Shown: positions 30,057 through 42,555 of the stretch, one piece after another
Layout: the number at the start of each line of letters is the position of its first letter
Position numbering within the stretch: the first letter of the stretch is position 1
From: Mercenaria mercenaria
Taxonomy: Eukaryota; Mollusca; Bivalvia; Venerida; Veneridae
Assembly: GCF_021730395.1 (NCBI RefSeq)
Contig: NC_069367.1
Coordinates: 9,856,501 to 9,920,500 of the forward strand
DNA: 64,000 nt
Direction: 5' to 3'
Program-made: the position numbers and the translations under genes
The notes under the pieces: model-generated
What the model saw: the letters and a program-made list of their open reading frames with translations, nothing else
Told to the model about the DNA's origin: nothing
The model's database searches: none

Positions 30057-30300
30057 TTTAAAGTACTGCCTCACTGGAATATTAAGCCATAGGCATGTGA
30101 CATGATACCCCACCCAGTTACATTATACTGACACCGGGCTGGCCAGTCCTAATAACGAGTCTCTTATGGCTGAGAATGCCGAGCGATGAATCTACTTGTA
30201 ACCATTTTTCACGAGTCTGTGGTATGACGTGACCAGGGACCGAACCTACGGCCTCCCGCACTCGAAGCGGATGCTCTACCTACCTTGCTAGACAAAAGGT
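30057..30300 (-). mobile_element. tRNA-derived SINE
   Basis: On the minus strand TAGCAAGGTAGGTAGAGC fits the A box and GTAGGTTCGGTCCC the B box, followed by a body ending in CAGTATAATGTAACTGGGTG. The right flank GACAAAAGGTCCT starts the unique sequence. No clear target duplication was found. Confidence 0.65.
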
Positions 30301-31595
30301 CCTATAAACTTAATCATTGTATGCAACCGAAAGAACAGTTAAAGACTTTCACCAAATTCGTTTTAAACATGCCCAGTCTAAAACTACGGGAAATTTTATA
30401 CCTTAAACACATGGCGCTTTTTCTAGTTTCTCAATGTCCACCTGTATAATATAATACAGGCATAAGATACAGACACCAGAAACCATGAAACACCACATTA
30501 ACAATAATAATGCTTTCTTTATCGGCTTGTACAGCGCTCCCAGTTCATGTTTAGAAACAACGTCATTGATCAGGATATGCGTGAATGTTTTAAGAAACAT
30601 GGCGCTATTTAAAATTCTAAATTTTATCAAAACCTAGGTGGTAAATTTGATTAATGTTAGTTTAGTTTACTGGTCCGCGTTTCATGGAGAGTCTTAAGTT
30701 AGTCCTAGGACCTAGGACCAAAATTAGGATGGAATAGGATTGCAGTTAAGACCGTTTCAATTGGACTTTAAAAGACCGTGTTTTTAGTTTTTATCCTTTA
30801 CGTGAGAGTGACACGAAAGAATTATTGCGATGATTTAATGTTTTTGACCTTTAATGTAAGAAAACATTTACAGTAATTAGGCGCATTTATTTCTGAAGAT
30901 ATCTATCACCCAGAAATGCGGTCAAATATAATGATACATGTATAACATCCGTAAAAGATAAAAAAAGAAATTAATACAAATTTGTTATGGTTTAAGTAAA
31001 TACACGAAGACATCACAGCAGACCAAACATGCCCATCTTTAAGACGCACAGAAAAGATCAATCATTTCGCCTCTCATCGATTTTTTTTTTGTAAATCATG
31101 AAAGATGTACAAATGTATATCGGTAGATCTCTGAGAACCATATATCAATATATCAGCACCTGTCGACTTTTCCTAGATATGGATATACAGTCAAACCTGT
31201 TTGAGCAGCCAATTAATGGAGCAATACGATCAGATTTCTTAAGGCAGTTGGCTGCTTAAGACAAGTTCGTCTCAGAAATGCTGCACAGTAGAATTGTTTT
31301 GGCTTCATCACTAGACACCATAGACACAAAGAAGGTTAAGGGAAAGACTGTTGTATTCTGGAATAAAGGTTTCACTAGGAGGCGTGTATATTCTTTATAT
31401 AGGTTGAATTAACCACTTCTGTAACAAACTCATTTCAAACATGTTTATAAGAGAAAAGAAAGAACATATATTCTATAAACTTTAATGTAGTAATAAAACA
31501 ATGCTAGACTAGTTTAAAGTGTTCTAAAAAACAAACAAAATTAGGATTTTCAACATGCATGCATTTACAAAAAAAGTTTATCTTATTTCCCTTTT
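30301..31595. other. Intergenic
   Basis: CAGTCAAACCTGTTTGAGCAGCC at 31190 resembles a transposon terminus. A related word (GTTGCTGCTTAATACAGGTAAC) is near 33887. No partner end was located. A 75-codon minus-strand frame with a membrane span (30403-30630) is not called. Confidence 0.35.
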
Positions 31596-32010
31596 TTATG
31601 GCCCCGAAGGCGGGCATATTAAAATCGCACTATGCGTCCGTGCGTGCGTCCGTGTAAATTCTCTTCCGGGCTGTAACACTGCCATCCATAAAGGGATTTT
31701 AAAAAATAACTTGGCATACATGTTCGCCATAATAAGGCAACATGTCATGTGCAAGACCCAGACCCCTAGCTCTAAGGTCAAGGTCAAACTTAGAGGTCAA
31801 AGATTAACATGGTCTGTTTCTTGTCTGGTCCATAACTCTGCCATTTATCAAGGGATTTGAAAATAATTTGACACAATTGTTAACCATATTGAGAAGATGT
31901 GTCACACTAATGACCAGGGTCTCATAGGTCAAGGTGAAGGTCACAAAATAATTGTAGCATTCTTGGGTACGCTTCGGGGGCATTTGTCACCAATAGTGAC
32001 AGCTCTTGTT
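31596..32010 (+). repeat. Tandem-core mobile element (family E6)
   Basis: It starts GGCCCCGAAGGCGGGCAT, carries two diverged units (AACTCTGCCATTTATCAAGG-type words, AAGGTCAAGGTCA), and ends CTTCGGGGGCAT, the hairpin GTCAC-CAATA-GTGAC and AGCTCTTGTT. CCCCGAAG/CTTCGGGG is a subterminal inverted repeat. Confidence 0.7.
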
Positions 32011-33077
32011 TTTAATTATTTTATTCAACTAGTTTAATAAATTCAATATGAAAAGACACTGATGTAATATCATCTATGTAAAACACAGATATGCAAGACT
32101 CATCTGCTGACAAATTGTAAAAGAAAAACGCACTATTCAGCTAGCGGTTGCGAATCGTTTTCAATATCAAGGCAACCGTGTGACGTTGAAATTCGAACCT
32201 TTAATGACCTGTATATGAAAATCACATTGATTCAATAATCATATCAATTCGGTTAACTATCAAGAAAATGTGGTCTATGGATCAATAGGCCCATGCTTTT
32301 TGTAGGGCAATATGAAACAAGATTTGATCGGAAATTTAGCCAATATGACCTCCCCCATTCAGTGCAAGTACAAAACAAATGTATAAACAATATACAGGTT
32401 ATATAACAGTAAACTAATACAAAAATAGTGTGATTAATCACAAGACATCGTCTTGAATATTGCGCACCAGATATGAGTCTGTGTTTTTGGTCCGAGTAAC
32501 AGTTACATTTTAAATGTATTAAAATTAACAAGGCATAAAATATTATTACATTTGGAATGTTCATGACTTAAGACGAGATCGATACCCCCAGAAAATAGAA
32601 ATAACGCCGGACCAACTTTGCTAAATAAATAAATATGTACTCCTGTGAAGAAAATCAAGATTCTGCCTGAAAATGATATTCATCTTTTAAAAGATCTGTG
32701 CGAAACTTGCGACAGCGCCGCACTGCAAATTATGCCCGGTCGTAGGCTAATGCAACAAGTTCAAGTTTCCTTCCAATATTGCGGCTTCCAGTAAAATGAC
32801 GCGTCTTTTTGCCCCGAGACTCAGCGTCTGTATTAGTAACAGTTTTATATTACAAAATACTTAGCTTTTTTGTACTTGTCTTAATATAAACTTCGGTGCT
32901 ACTTAAAAGGCAGATCTCCTTGAAAAATCACCAGTGCCCCTTAAAATTCAAAGAAGTGGTGTTATTGCAATGGCTGCAAATATCTGTAATTACGGATCCG
33001 TACTAAGAAGTTTATGTTCTGTTATTACAATTATGATATTTGTATCGAAGCTTATCCATAATTTCTAAATGAAAATT
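32011..33077. other. Intergenic, nothing recognised
   Basis: No gene, RNA or repeat seen; minus-strand frame 32253-32564 has no supporting feature. Confidence 0.4.
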
Positions 33078-33182
33078 ACATTCATTTTGGAAGGAAGAAT
33101 GGGACCAAATTTCGTTCATTTTGGAAGGAAGAATGGGACCAGATTTCGTTCATTTTGGAAGGAAGAATGGGACCAAATTTCG
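33078..33182. repeat. 34-bp tandem repeat, three copies
   Basis: TTCATTTTGGAAGGAAGAAT starts each unit, which ends GGGACCAAATTTCG. One substitution in the middle copy. Confidence 0.9.
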
Positions 33183-33763
33183 GTCAAGAAACACTGCTAT
33201 TCTAGACCTCTGGTATGGGAGAATGACAATCAACCATTTACATGAACATTTTTGTTTTAAATTCAAAACAAAAACGTTTTTGAAAAGTAATTGATCAGAG
33301 TTGTAACAGAGAAAAACACTGAACACAGAAATTCTCGGAAACCCATGTTTAATTTACCAAACTGCTAACAGTCTAGGGCTTTTTAAAGGTTTATATTTTA
33401 CTCTCTATAGAGTAGGAGTGGTAGTAGGAACCTTTTGAATGTTATTTCTCATTTGTATCTAACAATTTTTCCCAAGTGTAAAACACTGGTCAATGATTTC
33501 TAAGATTTATTGATACAGTACTAGTATATGTGAAAGAAGAGAGGAGCAATATGTGTTTTTCAAAAATTCCACGCCTGTTAATTTGGACCTTCATTTTTAT
33601 AGTTGAAGTACATTGGAATCTGACATCAAAACTAAACCTTCTAAAGTTTTCGCACAAATGATTTTTGTGACAATATTTGCAAAAATCATGTTAAATTCAT
33701 AAAAATAATAAAACTGGTGAAATTGAAGAAGTAAAATATTCCGGTGGGGCTCGAATGGAGTGT

Positions 33764-33767
33764 GTGT

Positions 33768-33798
<31 letters not shown>

Positions 33799-33802
33799 GG
33801 GG
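33764..33802. repeat. (GT)n followed by poly(G)
   Basis: About ten TG repeats run directly into about 20 G residues. A tract this long could form G-quadruplexes. The exact run length may be unreliable in the assembly. Confidence 0.85.
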
Positions 33803-35062
33803 TGCGGATGTTTGCACTGGCCGGTATGTCTTCGACAACCGTTCGAAAAAAGTCAGTTTGGGAAGTTAGCAGATTGGCAAGACAAGTTGCTGCTTAATAC
33901 AGGTAACTGCTAATGGAGATACGCATGTATTGTACATGTATTGTAAATTAAAGGACACATGTAAAGAGAACCCTGCAGAGAAACAATAATTGAACACGCC
34001 ACACCAAATCATGATAAAATACCAAAGCGCAGTAAAGTGCTTTGCAGTTCAAAGTAAACCGAACTTTGACAAAAAATCCTGAAATTTCAGACTGACAGTA
34101 AGGCAAAGATATCAACCACTACTGGTATTGTATACAGTCCACTTTATTATACAGATGTACATAATTAAATAAAAATACACCTAATATACCAAAGTTAGTA
34201 TCTCTAAGCTACATGTAAACGGAATACATCATGGCCAACATAACCTCTTTTCTTGTATAAACACATTTAGAGACATGTGTTTTCTAGTAACTAATTAAAT
34301 TCTTGTTCAAGATCTAATTTACGAGCTTAATATATCACTTCATGCCGTCATTCAAAATACTGCAAATGAATAAAAAACAACACTATTTTAATCAACCGTT
34401 CCTGGACGTAAAGTCTTTTCACAAAGTTCATTACGTGTTTTTGTATTAATTTATTTCTCCATACGTATACTAAGGTTTTATGTAAGTATAACACAGGTTT
34501 TAATTTAATTATTATTTTTTTTTTTTGCAGAAATGAGAAATACATATTTATTTTGACTGTGTGCTCAATTCTGTTGAATCTAATATCGTGCAAAATTAGA
34601 CTTAAATAAAAAAAATATGAAAGAAATAAAATACCAGGCGGACAAATATTCTACAAGAGCGTCGCCACTCAAACCGCAATTAAAATTAAGCCAAAAAGAG
34701 CGTATTTTCTTACTGAATTGATTAAACCAGTTAAATAAGGTAAAAACGTTAGCTTTTTGTGGTCCGTTTATTACGCTATGTTCAACATAACTGAGACTGA
34801 AAGATCTGTGAAGTACATATACTGGTATACAATCGAGCAGTTACGCAGGGAGGAAACAACTTTCATTTATAAAGAGTCTCTTTGAGTTAATTCATTGCGG
34901 TAGCAGGTTCTCAGCTTGCCAATGTATTTGCAGTTGCTCGCACAGAAAGCCAGGTAAAAATAGACCTCAGTGGGATTCGAAAGCTTCGGTCTTTTTCGTT
35001 GTTTTTAACTAAAATCTTATCGCAGTACCGACCCGTCGAGACGGACAGGAATAATAAAATGC
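33803..35062. other. Intergenic, nothing recognised
   Basis: No gene or repeat supported. Confidence 0.4.
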
Positions 35063-35227
35063 AAGGCTCTGTCCACTAGCACCAGACCAGAAAGAAAATG
35101 CCCTATCCCTAGGTAAACTATAAGAACCATGGTCATAAATTGTAAAATGCACTAACCCATTTCAGGGGTAGGGTATAGCATGTACAGTGTGGCATGTTCT
35201 TTCTGGTCTGGTGCCAGTGGCCCTGCC
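35063..35227. mobile_element. Foldback (MITE-like) element, family F
   Basis: Left arm CTAGCACCAGACCAGAAAGAA and inner ATGCCCTATCCCTA pair with the right arm TTCTTTCTGGTCTGGTGCCAG and inner TAGGGTATAGCAT. Total about 165 bp, with no coding capacity. Confidence 0.75.
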
Positions 35228-37070
35228 GAGTTCAATAATTCGATATAGAAAGGCACACATATTAATAATGTTTTTATCACATGCTATTTTGTTTTTCTGA
35301 AGCATCGAAATTTACCTATTTTAGACAAAGTCACTTTGACCAACCTATTCTATACTTAAACGTCAGCGTCAGATACCAAATTTATGTAATGACTTCATTT
35401 CACCCTACGAAACATGTGATAAATAAATAAATAAATAATATAGATTCATTGTTCATTCTTGTTAATGTGTTTTATATCGAAATGCCGTGAAATGAATACA
35501 GTCTGCGGGCAACGTTATTGAATAACTTAAAGGTGCAAAGTTCAGTTCTGGGTTGTTGAAAAAAATATGAATAGAAAATATCAAAAGTAATGATCACACC
35601 ACTTGCTCTCCAGCTCGGTATCATGTACAATGTACCTGTCATGCTGGATGACCACCGGGCCCTTTCATGTCCGATTTTGACAGCGACAGATGTTATTTAA
35701 CACCCTAACTATCCGTAAACACAAAATACAACACCAAAAACAACATAGATAACAACATAAAATTAAGCGACAATCGTATGCAGAATAAAGCTATCAACAG
35801 GTATAGCGCGAAATGAATAGACATCATTTTGTAAAAAAAGACATCAGTCTTTAAATAAGTTGCTGTCAAATCCTGTCTAGAAAATGTCATTAAAGAAACA
35901 GCTGATTAACGTACCGTGTATGAAGCGTTAAAACGTAAAGTGTCTATTTGTGGCGTAACGTAACGGAACGCGGGGGACTTCGTAACCGGTTTTTTTGTGG
36001 TAATTAGTATGTGTGAATTTTTCATTTTAACTTAGGACAATTGTGAAAATCATTTTGCATTCAGTTTTTTTAAGTGCATACCGTAGTATATTTTAACGTT
36101 AACGTTCCGTATGGATTAAGATAACCACAGTTGGCAAATTTTACGTTTAAGACAACGCCTAATTATCACGATTTTTTTTTAAAAGTTCAACAATGAAATA
36201 AATAAACGTGACGTTTCATTCATCATAATTAGAGGAGGGGCTCATAAGAAATTCAGTTGTTGGTATTTTTTTTGGACTTAAAGAACACGTGTTAGAAAAA
36301 TAATCTGTTACCATGGCATCCTGGAGAATACGATTTCACGATAAGGTAAATATCTTTAACACTTTTTGAATGATTATAAAATCAAATAGTATAATTGGGA
36401 TTGGAAACTTGGTGAGGCAAAACGGGCAGTGTACGTATTGGTATTGTTGAAGTATTTGAGACATTTTATCCGTGCCTTGTCTTGAACGTAATTTATTTAG
36501 AGGTTTGAAAAGATATTTCAATAAGATATCCATTTGTAAAATTCTCCACGATTATGCATGCAGTTGAGCAACTGAATGTCATTATTTTGTTTTGTTTCGA
36601 ACTAAGCATGAGAAAGGAGTTTCAGCTGGCAAAAAATTCAAGCTTGCTCAAAACACCATTTTGCTGCACTGAACAACACTTTACAGGTTTAGAAAACACC
36701 TCTTCGTGGGAAGTTTCCGTGAGACCTTAACAGCCTACAACTGGCATTTAACATTACCATCTTAAAGCGTAATAAAATATGTATATATGTTTCCTCATGT
36801 CAAAATTTGCAACAGATTTAGATATCTCCCAGTTATTTATATTCATATATTTCTCCTACTAGAAATCAGCAACGTATAATATTTGAAGTTACAGAAAATG
36901 ATATAAAAATGGTCTGATAATTTGGAATTTTTTTTTAAAAGTAAAAACGAGTAGATTAACTAGCATGTATATGTGTACTTCTTTGTCAAATGTTTTGTCT
37001 TTAAAACATTTGGTTTTGCAATACTGTATATTAGATTATATTTGAGAAAGTTTGATTTTGTTCATTTTAG
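35228..37070. other. Intergenic, nothing recognised
   Basis: An AAAT tetranucleotide run near 35420 is noted. No gene supported. Confidence 0.4.
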
Positions 37071-37560
37071 CGAATTCTTAATAGCGCGAACGAGTCTGTT
37101 GTCTAATAAATCGCGAATTATTAACAACGCGAATGAGACTTTGTCTATCAAATAGCGAATTCTTAACAATGCGAATAACTCTAACTCTGTTGTCTTCAAA
37201 ATCGCGAATTCTTAACAACGCGAATGAGTCTTTGTCTATCAAATAGCGAATTCTTAACAATGCGAATAACTCTAACTCTGTTGTCTTCAAAATTGCGAAT
37301 TCTTAACAACGCGAATAACACTGTTTTGTAATTAATCGCGAATTCTTGATAACACGAAAATGCCTGTTGTGTAATAAATTGCGAATTCATTACAACGCGA
37401 ATAAGTCGTTGTCTACAAAATCCTGAATTCTTAATAAAGCGAATAAGTCGTTGTCTGCAAAATCGCGAATTCTTAATAACGCAAATAATTCCGTTGTCTA
37501 ATAAATCGCCAATTCTTAACAACGCGAATAAGTCTGTTGTCTATCAAATCGCAAAATAAA
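37071..37560. repeat. Minisatellite, 44-47 bp unit with recurring GAATTC
   Basis: About ten diverged units contain GCGAATTCTTAACAACGCGAA followed by TAAGTCTGTTGTCTA-type words. GAATTC recurs at roughly 45-bp spacing from 37072 on. The closing GCGAAAATTACCAAATCTGC matches the end of a foldback at 46901, so the array may be an expanded core of such an element. Confidence 0.85.
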
Positions 37561-38450
37561 TTAATGCGAAAATTACCAAATCTGCAGTACCATCTCTCCT
37601 AATTAAACAGTAATAAAGAAGTTTTAATATCTTGTTTTCTTTCTAATGTCTTGTCAACTGCATATTGACAATAAAAAAGTCATCAATTAAAAGAAATGTG
37701 ATTCAAATTGTTAAACATTGTAAAATAAGAAATGAAATTTTTAAACTATTCATCCAACAGGAAATGGCATTTCTCAATGTACAAGAAAAAATGAAAATAA
37801 AGAATGAGCAATGCACGTTGCACAAGAAAAACAGAATGTTGCCTTGCGGGGACTTGTCACAGACATAGTTTACATGTGTTTTATTGACATTAACGTTGAA
37901 TCAGCATGCATTTTCCACACAAGTCATTATCTAACGTGAAGTATGCTAATTTGTAGACAGTTAATGAAGTTATATGGAAACATGTGTGCATTGTCGCGTT
38001 TAAAGGGGTCTGCATGTTGAAATGGCCGATATTAATACTTTTAGGGTCGCTCAAAAATGTATGAAGTATAAGTAACATTTTGCTAAAAGTGTGCGGTTCA
38101 CGCCATTTTTATTAAACTGACGCTATGCAAGAAAGGATCTTTTACGTGACGTGTTCTTCACGTTGGACAGTTACGCCAAAGTCAATGTAGACGTTTGACA
38201 GACATATGAGTTACCATACTGGTCAAGTAGCCAAATATAGCTTAAGTCAGCACAAATTTTCTTTGTATGTTTCATATAGGACTGAAATGATAGCGTTTAA
38301 GTAAAGCTTAAAGGGGAATATGCAACATTTGGCAACATTTCTTATTAGAAAGAATTAGGTCAAACATTTACACTAACGAAAAAAAGTATCAAAATCGGAC
38401 TACAAACAAAAAAGATATTGCCATTTGAATATCATCTATGTACTCGAATG
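37561..38450. other. Intergenic, nothing recognised
   Basis: No gene supported. Confidence 0.4.
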
Positions 38451-38701
38451 GCAGCCATTTTGGGCACAGTGACATCATCATTCTTTCCTTATATGGGCAT
38501 TACCATATATGGAAAATCAGCGAATAACAACTAAGAGAAACATTTTGCTGACCATAATATAATATAACCCTTAGTATGTGTACCTGAAATTTAAGCTCCA
38601 TGTTTAATTGTATTTAACTTAATTTTGCCATATATACAATATTTGGTAATGTCATATAAGGAAAGAACGATGACATTACTGTGCCCAAAATGGCTGCCGT
38701 T
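38451..38701. mobile_element. Foldback element with about 75-bp arms
   Basis: The left arm reads GGCAGCCATTTTGGGCACAG ... TTCTTTCCTTATATGG ... ACCATATATGG. The right arm is its inverse, ending CTGTGCCCAAAATGGCTGCC. About 100 bp of AT-rich spacer lies between. Confidence 0.75.
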
Positions 38702-39149
38702 TCCTACGCTAATGTACTTGACGAAGTATGCTACTTAGTTGTTATCATTCTGTAACATTATTTTATTTATGTATTCACGCTTTTTTTTGCATTCTGTCCT
38801 CATCATATGAGGCACAAATCAGGATTAAGGAACAAAGATATTTGCTGGGCAGCATATCGATTGTACACATTCGATTTGTAGTTCGACCACTCAGTTTATA
38901 TCGATATAAACATGTTTTTATTTAAGTAGAGTAAGCTGGTATCATCTTAAAATTGGGACAGAAGAGGACTCGATCCACTTCTAGCCATTGTGAGATGAGG
39001 CCTGTAGGCCAGATCAAATTAACAGTATTTTGAGCGTGTATGTACTCATTTCTATCTTCGCCAGCTATGGCATTGCACCTTACAATGACAAATCTGAAAC
39101 TTACCTAAATGTCTGTCGTAAGTAAATAATTATATACACATCATCTGCT

Positions 39150-39360
39150 TAACCATTACCCCGCTAAATTTCTATAATGAACTTGTCCACCTTTGAATTT
39201 GGACAGTAGGCCTACCATTAACTGTTAAAAGAGGTGCTAACCAAAAAGATACTGACTGAATGGCGAATAGTGCAGATCATGATCAGACTGCACGGATGTG
39301 CAGACTGATCATGATCTACACTGGTCGCAAAGACAGAATCGATCGATTCCAGCATGATAA
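39150..39360 (+). mobile_element. MITE family B, copy B2
   Basis: It starts TTAACCATTACCCCGCTAAA, carries GCAGATCATGATCAGACTGC and GCACGGATGTGCAGACTGAT, and ends CAGCATGATAA. Same order as copies B4 and B7. Confidence 0.75.
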
Positions 39361-39388
39361 CTTAAGTAATAATGAACCTGTAACGATA

Positions 39389-39555
39389 ATCGGCAATTTC
39401 CGTGTGATAAAGTATTCTTAGTACATGTATCCTTTTTCGGCATACTTCAGCCATAACAGAAAATCACTTTTCAACAGCAACCGAACAATGCCGAAATCGC
39501 ATTCGGAGAAGTGCGAAATCGAACGGAAAATACTGGCTGTCGTTAGCAGTTCCCT
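39389..39555. mobile_element. Foldback family C, copy C3
   Basis: GATAATCGGCAATTTCCGTG at left; CGAAATCGAACGGAAAATAC near the right. Diverged, followed by the CTTA flank typical of the family. Confidence 0.5.
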
Positions 39556-40862
39556 GCCTTAAAGAATACTCTATTTCTACCTTAAAGAGATGGGTATATT
39601 ACTCCTACCAGCTGTGTTAAATTATGTCAGTGTGCATTTACAAACGTACGTTTCATTTCAATGAGCATTGTTATTGTTTCAGATAACATAATTTAAATTT
39701 GAAACTTTTATTGAAGTACTCAATCAATTAAAACACAGTTTTTCATGTATATAAGAATTCAATTGCATTGTAATCAATCAACTTAAAAGCAATTTAAGTG
39801 ATTTTACAATGATGTTTACATGCTCAAGAAAACAAGGTCAGATCTGCGGATTTGAAGAAAAATTGGAATGATAATGTATTTTATTTTTGTAATATTGTAC
39901 TCATTTAACATTTTAGCAAAAATGAACCAAAACAATTGTAAATTTCCAAAGCACTTTAATATTAGTTAGTAAAGCATGCAAATTCTATGTTTTGAGCCAT
40001 TTGTAGACCAATGAAACCCACCAATACTCAAATCAGTTGAAGAGAAATTTGCTTTAGCTACTCCCAAAACGAACCTGCAATCATTTCCATCGCCCGCACT
40101 GCTCAAAACTTATATATAGCACGAGAAATGTGCAGTGAGAGAGAAACTTTGCAGCTATCAATATAAGTCACTGTTCATGTCCTCTTTACAACCAACTTTA
40201 TCAGAAGTCTGATCTTTTGAATGCTTGCTTCCTATTCAACCCCTTATTTTCTTTTCTTCTTTTTTTGGGGTAATTTTTTTTATAGAAATTTCATGCGAAA
40301 CAGGTATAGGAAAATGAGATGTTATATAAAGAGAAGTAAATAAGACATGTAGTTGTTGTTATTTTATATTAGGCTTAAAGCAAAAAGAAGGATTTGAACC
40401 TACACTGGTAAGAATACTAATTTCCAGTACACGTACTCACTGTACGGGTTAGGCGTACATTATACACTCTGGTTACCTTTTCTATAATACGAATGTCTGA
40501 ATGTTTAGAATGGAATGTGTTAGATGTATGAGGTTTAATACTTTATTATGCTAATGAAACGCTAAGTACCTTATGAATTAATTTTAATTTCCTTGGAGAA
40601 GAGACACATATGTACACTTTGCAGTACACGACATTTACACTTACGCGTGAATTAATTAACCATCCCTATAATCTAGAAACCAAAATATGTTCCGGAATAT
40701 AATGTTTCACTTCGTAGTTCTAAATATTTAAAAAAAAGTCTACGGAAATGCCAAATTTAGAAAGGTCTTCACATGTAACTTCTTAATGGTCTTTCACAGG
40801 ATAAAGAGGGATCGCCTTAAAATATTGACATTTGTTAAAAATAATCATGATACACGTTTTTT
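39556..40862. other. Intergenic; tRNA-like fragment and possible duplicated segment
   Basis: On the minus strand GTAGGTTCAAATCCTT at 40395-40410 is a perfect tRNA B box with only a weak A-box partner near 40450, so it may be a SINE remnant. The word CAATTTAAGTGATTTTACAA near 39790 recurs at 47517, inside a longer diverged match (39640-39870 against 47360-47580). Confidence 0.4.
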
Positions 40863-41076
40863 AGACTAGCTCCTAGACTATGATATATCTTTTTACATTT
40901 TTATGATTGAATGTAGTGAACTGAGCCAGTCTATATCCTATGTCCAATATCATATTTCAACATCAGTCCTGTGCGAAAATCTCTAAAATAGACTGGCTTT
41001 TGTCTCTATGAAATTGAATTCGTCAAAAAAGGGAAAAATATAGAAATATAGTTATTATCAGTCTAGTGGCTAGTCT
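40863..41076. mobile_element. MITE family G with 11-bp target duplication
   Basis: Terminal inverted repeats AGACTAGCTCCTAGACTATGATA and its imperfect complement (TTATCAGTCTAGTGGCTAGTCT) bound 214 bp. The direct repeat ACACGTTTTTT (40852-40862, 41077-41087) flanks it exactly. Confidence 0.8.
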
Positions 41077-41851
41077 ACACGTTTTTTTACATGCTCCGGC
41101 GTTGGTGTTTATACGTAAAATAAGATTTCTAAGACTTTCGAATTGTTAGGCGGGAATAAGCTTCGGTCCCATATGGCTAGTAGTCCGTACATGGTTTCAA
41201 ACATTTTTATGGTTATAAAAGGACTAAACTAGATCACCAGCTGCACAAAGTTAAATACTTTCTGACGAAATAGATATAAAAAAGATTAAGACAAAAATAC
41301 TGACGAGGTTGTTACCAGCTCAAGTGACTTGATCAATCAATATGCAGATAATTTTTCGCTCATTTGCTTTCATTTTGAAATCACTATTTTTTACTCGGAA
41401 GAGGAACGGCGGCTGTAAGGTGTGTAGAAGTAGAAGAAAAGAATTGTTAAACAGAATACGTTTATTTTTATGCATTCCATTTCGTTATGCAATTATTTGA
41501 AATTGTCATGAATGTGTTTCAAGACGATTCTCGAGTCAGTATAATTTCGTCCCCTCTGCCTTTAGTTGCATCCCTTGATTTTCTTCTTTGGCCCTACTTA
41601 ACAAATGTTTGCTGGCCAATGACACGACAATAAGAAGAACAGAAAGTCATGTTTTCTGATCGTCGAAAGCAATTAAAGGTTCTAATTAAACCAGGATGTT
41701 GAGCACCTGTGTCTTTTGATTAACTCGTTTAAATTATCTTATTTTTCTATTGAGGCTTTCAGTAGAACTATGACAAATAGAATACGAGTTACACTACCTT
41801 AATATTCCCGGAAATAGAGATTAATGAGTTAATACTGATGAAAACGTATTT
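41077..41851. other. Intergenic, nothing recognised
   Basis: No gene or repeat supported. Confidence 0.4.
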
Positions 41852-42086
41852 GAGCCGCACCATGAGAAAACCAACATAGTGCATTTGCGACCAGCATGGA
41901 TCAAGACCAGCCTGCGTATCTGCGCCGTCTGGTCAGGATCCATGCTGTTCGCTAACGGTTTCTCTAATTGTAATAGGCTTTGAAAGCGGACAGAATGGAT
42001 CCTGACCTGACTGCGCGGATGCGCAGGCTGGTCTGGATGCATGCTGGTCGCAAACGCATTATGTTGGTTTTCTCATGGCGCGGCTC
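41852..42086. mobile_element. MITE family A, copy A5
   Basis: Full length, 235 bp, flanked by ATTT on both sides. Confidence 0.9.
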
Positions 42087-42555
42087 ATTTTTGTTTAAAA
42101 AAAAAAAAAAGAAGAAGAAGATTTTTTAGGGTCTCAGTTTTTGCAAGTCATTTGCAATCTCTGACGTGAGGTTTATCTATAAAAAATCTTTAACGAAATA
42201 TTCGTGAATAAATTAACTACTTAATTTACCAAGGTTGTAAATGAGCTTATAAATGTAAATAAAATGGTAGCATATAAGTTTCTGTCATCACGAACAGTGT
42301 AAAGTTGTCGTCTAGCAGGACGACTCTTGCGCAATCACAGAACACATAACAATTAACTTTTTTTTTTAAATAGAAAGGATATGCGAATACTGGAATTTAG
42401 AAAGCTCAACTCGTTTATAGTTACTGTCCACATATACACTGTCAACTTTATCAGCAGTGTGTTTCTTAATCTGAAATATATCATGAAACGATGGGATTTT
42501 TGTATTAAACAAGACCAAATATTGCCAATATCAAGTGTTAATTGTATCCAAATAT

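Noticed and set aside
30403-30630. 75-codon minus-strand frame with a hydrophobic span (ALLLLMWCFMVSGVCILCLYY)
   Set aside because: It briefly suggested the first exon of a channel or transporter, but no family motif fits, no donor or following exon was found, and AT-rich DNA yields hydrophobic frames by chance.
40392-40460. Possible tRNA gene on the minus strand
   Set aside because: The B box is perfect, but no cloverleaf or A box of matching quality could be drawn. Kept only as a possible SINE remnant.
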